A stretch of 48,208 nucleotides of DNA from Sporisorium sorghi (Eukaryota > Basidiomycota > Ustilaginomycetes > Ustilaginales > Ustilaginaceae), in NCBI GenBank assembly GCA_023212695.1, contig JALCCG010000164.1, positions 412 through 48,619 on the forward strand. The letters run 5' to 3'. The notes under the pieces are model-generated. The model saw nothing but the letters and a program-made list of their open reading frames with translations. It had not been told where the DNA came from and searched no databases. Shown piece after piece: positions 1-8,690 of this stretch. The translations under genes and the position numbers were made by a program. Every line of letters begins with the position of its first letter. The stretch's first letter is position 1.

Positions 1-246
1 TTCTCGTCGCCACCCTTCTTCTCGTCGCCACCCTTCTTCTCGTCTCCGCCCTTCTTCTCGTCTCCGCCCTTCTTCTCGTCGCCGCCCTTCTTCTCGTCGC
101 CGCCCTTCTTCTCGTCGCCACCCTTCTTCTCGTCGCCACCCTTCTTCTCTTCGCCACCCTTCTTCTCTTCGCCACCCTTCTTCTCATCGCCACCCTTCTT
201 CTCTTCGCCACCCTTCTTCTCGTCTCCGCCCTTCTTCTCGTCGCCG
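1..246. repeat. 18-bp coding tandem repeat (GGDEKK units)
   Basis: About 13 units of an 18-bp sequence (ttcttctcgtcgccaccc with small changes) lie head to tail and encode GGDEKK/GGEEKK on the minus strand. Changes between units are mainly synonymous or D to E. The array is cut by the window edge, so the copy number is a minimum. Confidence 0.9.
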
Positions 247-686
247 CCGTATCCTTTCTTCTTGTCGTCACCACCGTAGCTGTCCTTCTTGTCGTCGCCA
301 CCGTAGCTGCCCTTCTTGCCATCTACCTTCTTGTCATCATCCTTCTCTCCCTTACCGTAACCTTCGTCGCCTCCCTTTTTCTTGTCGTCACCTTTCTTCT
401 TGTCGTTGCCCTTCTTCTCATCGCCACCCTTCTTGTCGTCATCCTTCTTCTTGTCGTCGCCTTTCTTGTCGTCGCCCCCGTAACCTTTCTCGTCGTCGCC
501 GTAGTCACCGCCCTTCTTGTCGTCATCATAGCCGCCGTCGCGGCCAAAGAAAGAGACGCTCTGATGGAGAGCCGAGTTGCGAGCTACGAGGCTGTTGCTT
601 GAAGCGCCATCGAAGGCGGTGGGAGCGGCGTGGGCGCTGAGCCCTGCAGCGAGCACGACGAACGGAACCAGAGATTGAAACTTCAT
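1..686 (-). CDS. Secreted Lys/Gly/Asp-rich tandem-repeat protein, C-terminus beyond window edge
   Basis: The frame opens at the ATG at 684-686 and runs without a stop off the left edge, giving 228 codons. Residues 1 to about 20 form a signal peptide (MKFQSLVPFVVLAAGLSAHA), so the product is probably exported through the secretory pathway. After a short Ser/Asn-rich spacer ending near FFGRDGG, the chain becomes extremely hydrophilic: an irregular part with YGGDDKK, GDDKKK and KGGDEKK blocks, then about 13 nearly perfect copies of a hexapeptide GGDEKK or GGEEKK (18-bp unit, positions 1 to about 246). No cysteines occur in the visible part and no enzyme domain is recognisable. Smut fungi are known to secrete repetitive surface proteins (Rep1, Rsp1, Hum3); this shares only the general style, and homology is not claimed. 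Abundant KK pairs could be processed by a Kex2-like protease, but that is inference. Function unknown. Confidence 0.8.
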   Translation of the reverse strand, partial: MKFQSLVPFVVLAAGLSAHAAPTAFDGASSNSLVARNSALHQSVSFFGRDGGYDDDKKGGDYGDDEKGYGGDDKKGDDKKKDDDKKGGDEKKGNDKKKGDDKKKGGDEGYGKGEKDDDKKVDGKKGSYGGDDKKDSYGGDDKKKGYGGDEKKGGDEKKGGEEKKGGDEKKGGEEKKGGEEKKGGDEKKGGDEKKGGDEKKGGDEKKGGDEKKGGDEKKGGDEKKGGDE

Positions 687-2082
687 AGTGAGAGATGTAG
701 TCTTGGTGAGGACGAGTTGATGGAGAAGAGTTCGAGTCGGTGGAGGTATAAAGTGTAGGTGGGTCTATGAGAGTGCTCTTTGGATATGGAGCCCTGGAGT
801 GTTGGCGAGAAAGTGGGGAGAAGAATCTGCTGACGGCGGCACTGAGCGTGCCTTATATCTCTTTGAAAGGTTGGCAGGCTCGACGGCTGATGGCCGATCT
901 GCTTCGAGAGAGCAGAGGCAGTCCGGCTGAGCTAGACTCGCCCTTTCCGTCTGACATCGAGGGGCTTCCTCGCTGGGCCGCTACAGTGATCGACTTCATC
1001 CTCTGCGGCTGTGCCGCCTCGTAAATGGCTTCGCCTCCCGTGAGCAGCGGCGGTGTCGGCGAGATTGTTCGAGATGCCTCCAGCGTGACCAGAGCTTCCG
1101 TCGGAACACCTGCTGTTGAATCTTTGCTAGCCGTTGCGCTTTTGACCCAGCAACGTCGAGGTCATCTGACTCTGACGTGCTGTGGCTAGTTCTCTTTCGA
1201 AAGAACGAGTTGTCATGCTGCTTGAGCGACGTTCTCCCCGTCTGGACGTGGGATGGTTGTCATGAGACAAGGGTGGCCATCCGCTACCCCAGAATCTGAA
1301 GAAACCGGGCGTGGGAACCATCGAGAAGATTTCTTCGACCGGCGGCTAAGAGTGATGACAACGGAGCAAACCGAGTCTGAGTCTGAGTCTATGCGCTGCT
1401 TCGGCAACACCGTCACCTCTGGCCGACTCGTGACCTTTTTCTTCTCCAAAGTCACGGCCCCCGAAATCTTGTTTTCCCGGGACAGAGTTTGTGATGGTTG
1501 AAGGGTTCGTGATGTTCGAAAGAGTGAGTTGTGACCCAGCAACGAAACACATCGGAAGGACCGACAAGCGTCGTTGCAACTCTTGACACTTCTCCCGAAA
1601 GTTCTGTTGCTGAAGCTGAAATGTTCTCACGCTCAGCCGACACGTGTCGGTAGCGCCGATCACAGCCTCGAGGGTGGTTCTTTTAGGGGGAAAAGGTCAA
1701 GCTTCTGAGCTTGGACTTGCGTGCGTTCTAGAAGGTGGCGTAGCGAACGAAGAAAGTTGCGGAGACCTTCGTTTCCGTCGGGTCCACGCCACGCCTTGGC
1801 CTTTCTTCACATTCTCACACCCATGCTCGGCGATCCCGTTGATCTCTTACAACGCCGATCAAGTGAGCTGGCAGTCACGGTTCGAGAACATAGCCTCTGC
1901 TGCTTTGATGATCGCTCTCCTTCAACCGGTCGCAAAGAAGGGCACTACAATTAGGTAGGCCGGGACGCTTACAATTACACACTTGGAAGAGAGACGGGAT
2001 TATAGGGTCATGTGAGAGAAATCGCACTCGCTCGCTGCGCAGCAAGATCGATATATCGGTGCTAGAAGGGAGGAAAATGCGA
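687..2082. other. Intergenic region, promoter of the secreted repeat gene
   Basis: About 1.4 kb between the start of the secreted repeat gene and the stop of the Zn2Cys6 gene. I see no convincing gene; the small open frames here lack homology and overlap one another. It carries a triple GAGTCT near 1375-1392 and two dispersed short repeats (GACCCAGCAACG at 1144 and 1533; an 18-mer at 1196 and 1515) that could be regulatory elements or decayed duplications. Confidence 0.6.
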
Positions 2083-4767
2083 TCAACGCATTGCCAGGAC
2101 GAGCGGCTGACGCTCAGGAGCGAGCCAATTCCTCGTCGAAAAGACGGTTTCCAAGCCAGGTTCGCGGTGGAAGCCTGGCCCAAAGCTCAGCACGCTGTCG
2201 AGGATCCCCTGCAACCCACGCAGATCAGCGTCGAGAGCATCGAGAGTGACAGGTGAAGCAGCGCCATGCTGGCTGATCTCTTGCAACGCATCTGGCACCA
2301 GTGCGCAAAACGAGATGTGCAAGATCGCCGCGAGGTGGGTCGGCACCGGATGACGGCTGCTGTGGATCTGCAGTGAAGGCACGATCATGTCGTCTTGCGG
2401 CAACGAGACATCAATGCGCGACAGGTCAGGCAGGTCGGATGATTCGCTGAAGCCCGCGTCACTTCCTCGATGGCTATTGAGGCCAAACCCACCAGGCGAT
2501 GTATGCTTGCTACTGAAACTCTGGCGCGGGGGCGATCCTGCGTTGCTCAGCGTCCGCTGGACTTGCTGCTCGACCATGTTGTGCGATCTGCTAATACGGA
2601 GGGCGCTTCTTCGACGGACGGCGTTGCGCAGATCTCTCGATTGGTCCAGCTCGGCTCGAAGCATGCTCGAAACCCGGAGCCACGACGTTTCCTTGGACCC
2701 TTGCATCCACGGCATGCCTTCGAGCACACTACAAAGCTCCAAGAAGATCAGCGACCCCATACCGACTTGGTCGACCAAGTGGTTGATCATCGACTGCGCC
2801 GACGCAGGCATCTGGAGGAAATGATCCTCATCGATGTCGAGCAGAGGCTGGAATACCTGCTGCACGAACAAGATCATCGTCCAGGTTCGACGAAACTGCT
2901 CGGACAGTTCGGTGGCTGTCGCTCTTGGGTTGTCGAGGCTCGCCCGGAAGTTGCCATTGCGTTGCCAGATCATGATCTGCGTAGCTGCGCCAGTCTGGCA
3001 GAGACTGAGGATCTCCTTGACTCGGGCGGGATTGCCCGGCGCTGCTCTCGAGGACGCCACAGCATACGGAATGCGCTTCGAGACATGGAGCGCCCGGTGC
3101 GCAACCATGTTCCAACTCTGCGCGGCGTCCGACGTAGGAGGAGCGGACAAGGGCGCCTGGTTTGTGGTGACAGCCATGGACATACCCTGCGATGGCATGA
3201 CCGACGGATCGGCTCGTTGTGGCCAATCTCGCGTCATCGAGCCCAAGTCTCCGCTCATGGCCGAAGGCAACATGAAGTTTGGCTCCAGCCTCAGCATGGT
3301 CGGATCTCCAAATCTCGCCGCTGTTGGATCCACATTCGGGATCATGTTTGGATCCGTGTTCGGATCCGTGTTCGGATCCGGAGAGACGTTGGGGATCGAG
3401 CCAAAGCTATTGGCACCAAAGGGCAAGCCTGCGTCTGCCATCGACGCCAACGAAGCGGCATTGGAGGGGAAGCCACCCGTGTGACTCTCCGGCTGTCTCG
3501 GCGCCGAGATCGAAACTGCAGGCAAAGCAGCCGACAGTTGCATTGCATCGATATCCACTTTGTCTCTTGTACTGCTGCGGGCGATGGGAGGCATGCCATA
3601 GCCGCCGGTGGTAGCAGCATCGCAGATGGCCGAGTACCACAGCAGATTTTCGGTGACATCCTTGAGGGCGAGGGCACGATCGACGCGCGCACGGTAGGTG
3701 GGATCGGATCTCAGCAAGATTTCGTCGTCGAGTCGGGCGCCGTCGGTGTTGTGGTAACCGAGCGCGAACAGATCATCATCTTGCTGGCGCAGCAAGTCGG
3801 TGGCCAAATCATCCATCATGCGCAGACCGGTCTGCAACAGGTAGAGGGTATCCTGCACCACGTCCATGTTGGCCTTTTGACTGCGCAGTGGCGGACACGT
3901 ATTGCTGAAGAGGTGGAGTGCGTACGCCATTCGAAACGTGGACACGGACGAGTTGGCCATAAGGAAGTCGCGCGCACGCATCCAAGCGGCCTCGGCGATC
4001 TGGACGTCCTTCTGCCTCCGTAGTCGGTCGCTCTCGTCGCCGCGCCATTCGCCGACACTCTGCGAGCCGTACTGGCTGGCATACGCCACGATGGCGTACT
4101 GAAGCGCTTGCAAGGAGACCTCTTCGGCTCGCTGTGGAAGGCGCTTGAATCGACCCTGGGGTCGATACGCCTCGTCACAGACAAAGGTGCTGTAGAAAAA
4201 GTTGGGAGAGATGTGCTGCACAGTGTTGATGGCCATCATGTTGTCCCAGGCATGCGCAGCTTTGGTGCTGAGCAGACCACGACGCGGGTTGACGGCGGCA
4301 TCGAGGCCGACACCGACGGGTGTCGCACCGGACCCAAGAAAGTGCTGCCAGATCCATTCCCAGGATGCGACGTAGTGGAAGAACTGATTGGTGGAGATGT
4401 AGAGCCCATCGATGCTGTCGCTCATGCTCTTGGAGGACGTCGAAAGGCCGGCGGGGAGGTAGTGGTGCGAGGAGAGCTGGTCTTGAAGGGCGGTGTAGCT
4501 GACCGAGGTCTGAGAGATGTGGCGGAGCTCCTTTCTGCTCGAGCTGACCGACTGCTGCAATGCGCTCCAGTGCGTGGTGCATTGGAGGTTCTTGCGGACG
4601 CAGAGTTTGCAAGGGCCGGCATGCTGGAGGGGCAAGCCATCAGCGCCTGCCTCGGCCAAATCGCATCTCCGCTTTGAACGACGGCATTGATCGCACGCAC
4701 GGTTTTGGAGGCGCGAGCCGGATCTTGCGGCCTTGACCTTGTCCTCGATCGGACGTATCAAGTCCAT
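2083..4767 (-). CDS. Zn(II)2Cys6 fungal transcription factor (894 aa)
   Basis: A single exon encodes 894 residues from the ATG at 4765-4767. The N-terminus carries a binuclear zinc cluster: C25-x2-C28-x6-C35-x17-C53-x2-C56-x6-C63, preceded by basic residues. The 17-residue loop between the third and fourth cysteine is unusually long for this family (commonly about 5-12). Residues about 130-400 look like the alpha-helical fungal-specific regulatory domain (FYSTFVCDEAYRPQGRFKRL region), followed by a disordered Asp/Pro/Asn-rich stretch with DPNT repeats and a Ser-rich C-terminal third. The family binds DNA as nuclear dimers at CGG-type half sites and controls metabolism, development or stress genes; the targets here cannot be read from sequence. 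The upstream gene-free region of nearly 4 kb suggests complex control. A long frame on the opposite strand is a shadow. Confidence 0.88.
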   Translation of the reverse strand: MDLIRPIEDKVKAARSGSRLQNRACDQCRRSKRRCDLAEAGADGLPLQHAGPCKLCVRKNLQCTTHWSALQQSVSSSRKELRHISQTSVSYTALQDQLSSHHYLPAGLSTSSKSMSDSIDGLYISTNQFFHYVASWEWIWQHFLGSGATPVGVGLDAAVNPRRGLLSTKAAHAWDNMMAINTVQHISPNFFYSTFVCDEAYRPQGRFKRLPQRAEEVSLQALQYAIVAYASQYGSQSVGEWRGDESDRLRRQKDVQIAEAAWMRARDFLMANSSVSTFRMAYALHLFSNTCPPLRSQKANMDVVQDTLYLLQTGLRMMDDLATDLLRQQDDDLFALGYHNTDGARLDDEILLRSDPTYRARVDRALALKDVTENLLWYSAICDAATTGGYGMPPIARSSTRDKVDIDAMQLSAALPAVSISAPRQPESHTGGFPSNAASLASMADAGLPFGANSFGSIPNVSPDPNTDPNTDPNMIPNVDPTAARFGDPTMLRLEPNFMLPSAMSGDLGSMTRDWPQRADPSVMPSQGMSMAVTTNQAPLSAPPTSDAAQSWNMVAHRALHVSKRIPYAVASSRAAPGNPARVKEILSLCQTGAATQIMIWQRNGNFRASLDNPRATATELSEQFRRTWTMILFVQQVFQPLLDIDEDHFLQMPASAQSMINHLVDQVGMGSLIFLELCSVLEGMPWMQGSKETSWLRVSSMLRAELDQSRDLRNAVRRRSALRISRSHNMVEQQVQRTLSNAGSPPRQSFSSKHTSPGGFGLNSHRGSDAGFSESSDLPDLSRIDVSLPQDDMIVPSLQIHSSRHPVPTHLAAILHISFCALVPDALQEISQHGAASPVTLDALDADLRGLQGILDSVLSFGPGFHREPGLETVFSTRNWLAPERQPLVLAMR
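3350..3381. repeat. 12-bp repeat encoding DPNT in the zinc-cluster protein
   Basis: Two full units and one partial unit of ggatccgtgttc encode consecutive Asp-Pro-Asn-Thr on the minus strand, with degenerate DPN-type copies beside them. In-frame microsatellite growth inside a disordered linker is the simplest reading. Confidence 0.75.
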
Positions 4768-7700
4768 GTCGATTCGTCGATTGGATCAGTAAGACTGTTC
4801 GGGGGGCGTATAGGCTCGAGATCCAAACGGTTGTGGCGCTGCGAGCCTAGATGATCGCGAAAGATGCAGCTCGACCCCGACACTCGTAGCTGCTTGTCGA
4901 TCGAGGCGGAGCAAGGTCGATTAAGAGTATAAAGGGTGCAGCAAAGACGTGAGTGGGTCGGACAAGTCAGGGACGGGGGAATGGATGAGGTGCGGACGGG
5001 AAGAATGGAACAAGGAAAGCGGTGTATGCGGTAGTGATGGCGCTGCAATCTCTTTGCTGCAAGTCAAGTTGGAGTCAGGTCGGGAGCAGACCAGGATGAT
5101 GGATTGAATGCTCGATGAAAGCGGCAGGGTCGTGCTGGAGGACGACAGGAGGACACGAAGCTTTAGTCTGGTATCAGTGGTGCGCCGCTGTCGACCGGAG
5201 GAGCTGCATACAGAGAGGTGAGGAGGCTCGGTGAAAGCGGCGCAATGCGATGCGACGAGATGGTCAGCGGTCGAAGGACTGATGAAGGGCGGCGGCAAAC
5301 CATCTAAGGAGAAGGAGGGACGGAGGGACGGAGGGAAGGAGGTAAGCACGACGTAGGACCGGCAATGGGTAAACGAGAAGAAGTGGAATCGATGCGCAGA
5401 TTCCCCTCGACACTCTCTGGGGCTGAGGCGGGCGGGGAGAAAGACAGGCTTGGAAAGCACGAGACAGGGTCTTCATGCCCTGCTTTGCTGCTGCTCATGT
5501 GCGTTGCTGGCCGGTGCGTCTGCACCTGCATTGGGGTCGAAATTCTGCAGCTTCACAGACTCTTGCGTTTTTCGGATCAAGCTCCTCGTCACCCGGCTCC
5601 CAGCCAATGGAGGCTCAGCAACTCACTCAGATGGACACATGTCTCATCTCGGCGATCTCGGCACGATCACACGACGACAAAGCAGTCCCGGCTCTCAAGT
5701 TCAAGCAGTAAGCTCAAGCTCAAGCTCGAAGTAGCCAGCTATCTAGCTCCTGGAACGCCTCTCATTTGACCCTCTTTTTTTTTTTTTTTTTTTTAAAAAC
5801 TTTTTCGTTCTGGGTTTATCGCAGCCAGCCGAGGAGGCCTGACGGCACCATCCATCCCCACCAAGCCGACGCCACTCTTCAGCCGAAGCCTTCATACGAT
5901 CGGAAGGCTGATTCGTTCGAAGCAAAGTCAGGCAGCACGGTGAGTATCGATCTGATTGTTCGATCTGGCTGCAAGTGATACGTGCAGCGGCAATTGCATT
6001 TGGCGAAGAAAAAAGCGCCGCCAACGAGCGGGGATTTCCAAAACCGACCGGATTCCGAAGCTCGAAGAGTGGTCACCTCGTCGCACACAAAGGTCAAGCA
6101 CAATCGCTCGACTAAGCATTCCATCTTGCTTTTCCTTTTCACGAGAGAGCGAAAGTTTCTTCCGTCGTTGCTCCTTTCTGGCGGGTTGGCGGGCAAAGTC
6201 TATCCGAGGTCGGGAAGCGGCGGAGAAAATCAGATGCTCGTGCATCGATTGCTTCGCTTAACAGTCGACTCAGTCGCTAGCGGTTGCCGCGCCTTGGAAC
6301 GCGAGTCGCCGATAACTTACAGGACCCAACTCTCCCGTGGCCGAGTGCAGCGAGTGCAGCGAGTGCAGCATGAATCCGAGACGAAGTTCCTTGGCGCTTC
6401 GTCGTCGTTCCCGATCCCGAACAATGGCCTGATTGGAATTCCGGGCGGCTACCTCTCTCCCCCACCTATTCCGTGCGACCAATTGGCTGCTTTGCGAAAG
6501 TCGTCCACGCCACCGATCATCAACTGCTCATTTCCGTCACTTTGATACTTTGATAAAGCTTAACTCAGCGGATGCAGCCTGGGACGCCGACGCTGGGCTG
6601 TGCAGCAGGTGATTGGCTCTTTAAGCGATGTAGGGCTGAGCCCAACTTCGCTTCGACGCGAGATTGCTTTCGGCGGCCAATGCGGAGTTGCAAAAGTTCG
6701 ACCCAGAAAGAATCGGCGCGCGTCGACGTCTGCTACAAAAACCAGACTCGTTCGTGACAGGGTCGTACACGACTGCCACCGGTGCTTGTGGCTGACACGG
6801 CTGAGAGTCAGGTCGAGGAACGTGTTCCGAAGAACATGGACATCCGTGCCGAAACGGCTATCTACCTGCAGAATGGCTTAGCCGCCACGAGCATCGTACA
6901 CAGCGTGCGATCGATTGCCTCGTTGCATTGGCAGGAGACCTTCCAGACCGCTGATTAGCACAGATGCTTCGTCAAGCACGGCAGATTGCTCAGGGTCTTT
7001 GGCAGATTTCAGCCGTTACTGGTTCAGAGCCATTGAGCGCCAAGCGCTTGCCGCTTTAAGACAACACCGAAACGACGCCGAGTTGGTGAGTCGAGGCTGG
7101 CCGGGGGATTTCTTGCAAGGGTGGGCAGGCAGAAAGGCGATTTCTTCTGGTAAGTTAAGGCCACGTCCGGAATCCGAAACTCATGTGATCCGCTTTGGAA
7201 ACGAAACGGAACTGCAAATCCCTTCCAACCGGCTTTTGGGGTCCTCGGAGTTGAAACTGGCTGAACGGCCGGTATGGTCTGCCCTACACACACACACACC
7301 CAAGGACTTTATCCAACCGAGCGACACAGCCCAGTCCCAACGACATGCACTCGGACAGGGATGCGAAATGCGGTCATCCACAGTGAAAACTCGAAAGACA
7401 CGCAGCTTTCAGCGGTGAAAGAGCATCATCGGCTACCAAAAACAAAGGCGGACCGGAACTGATTGCTTCCGTTGCGCAACGCCAATGCCTTTTTGCATAG
7501 CCAGCGGCTCTCCTCCTGCCTGCGCTCAAGATGCTCGACAATTCGCATGCACAATGCAATACACTTGCTCGCAGACTCGTTATCGCGGACCGGCAACCTG
7601 GGATTCGATCGCGCCCGCAGAAAGTGCGCTGCCTGCTTTCTCGAGGCATGGCTGGGTCGTCGCTCATCGCGAGCGCTCGAACAATGAACGACAACGTGTC

Positions 7701-8690
7701 GGCTCTGCAGCATTGCTTCCTTTTGACCTAGCTTAACTTGCGATTCACAGACGACATCCAGGGTTCGGCCGGGGTGGGGCTCCACAAATCAGAGTCTCGA
7801 GGAACGCGCAATGCTTCCCACTCGACAACGATGAGCAGAGGCTAGGCAATTGCTCGCACCGACGTTCAACAGGGCGCAGAAGGGCGGCAAGGTCTGTCAT
7901 CGCCTTACCGGGTGAAACCGCGTCCCGACATGTGCTTTCCGGTGGAAGCAGTTCAATCTGGGACGCGCAAGCATGAAACGGACCTCCTTCCATTGACCTC
8001 TGGCTCAAAGGCAAAAGACGGATTGGAACGAATAACGCGCTAAGATTGTGGCTCGTTGTCATCAGGCCGAAGCGCGGAGGATGTTTGTTACAGAAAACTC
8101 AACGGCGGAGTTGTGCGATGTGGTGGACCCGGGTTTTTTGCTCGTCTAGCCGAGAAGCCCTTGGTGCATGCTCGTGCAGCTTCGTGCAGCGGGAACTTTG
8201 CTAGCGTCGACGGTTCTTGTGTAAGCGACGCCGTGATGCCCTCAGCATCCTACTGGCAACTTTCCCAGCCTCGCTGTCTCGCATCCGCGTACAACGCTTT
8301 ACCGAGAAGATCCAGATCCCACCCGCCTGGCATCCAAACTACATTAGCCCGCCCAAGCCACACCTACCTGACCTTAGTCCATCACCCCAACCGTGGATTG
8401 CAGAGCTCAGCTGCTCAGTCTACACTAGGGCGAGTCTCTCTTGGAACAACTCCATAAGCGCCGCGCCATCCTGCACTTTTAGCTTGTTCCTCATCGACAA
8501 AAATAGCCCACTACCACCATGCAAGATTCAAGCATCGTCATATGATCAGCCTGCTGCCGAGAGCCAGCAATCACTCAGCACAGCAGATGTGTAAGAGCTC
8601 GTAACTTCGCAGAATTGAATCATTTCATGTCTTGTTCACATCGTGACAATAAGTGTGTCTCATGAGAGAGAAGAGAAAAAAGCCCCGCTC
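4768..8690. other. Long gene-free region between two minus-strand genes
   Basis: About 3.9 kb without a gene I can support. The part next to 4767 is probably the 5' leader and promoter of the Zn2Cys6 factor; it holds several short minus-strand open frames (for example 4758-5048 and 4921-5460) that could act as upstream ORFs if transcribed. A 20-nt poly-T lies at 5775-5794, a GCAGCGAGT triplication near 6345-6370 and a short CA run near 7285. I found no tRNA-like B box, no transposon ORF and no long repeat. It may hold distant control elements or a non-coding transcript. Confidence 0.55.
5775..5794. repeat. Poly(dT) tract, 20 nt
   Basis: Uninterrupted run of 20 T on the plus strand about 1 kb upstream of the Zn2Cys6 gene start. 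Such tracts exclude nucleosomes in fungal promoters; its role here is inferred. Confidence 0.85.

Noticed and set aside
1..246. CRISPR-like array
   Set aside because: The repeat has no spacers, is in frame with a coding sequence, and the genome is eukaryotic.
323..547. 74-codon Thr/Arg-rich frame inside the repeat gene
   Set aside because: It is an off-frame reading of the GGDEKK repeat; the frame with a signal peptide is the real one.
767..1024. 85-codon plus-strand frame starting MRVLFGYGALECW, with TATAAA at 747-752
   Set aside because: The TATA-like site is too close to the ATG to serve it, there is no homology, and the region is the promoter of the divergent secreted gene.
2470..4023. 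517-codon plus-strand frame opposite the first zinc-cluster gene
   Set aside because: No domain, His/Arg-rich composition and full overlap with a well-supported gene.
5982..6545. 187-codon plus-strand frame in the large gap
   Set aside because: Low-complexity, no signal or domain, overlapping frames of equal quality on both strands.
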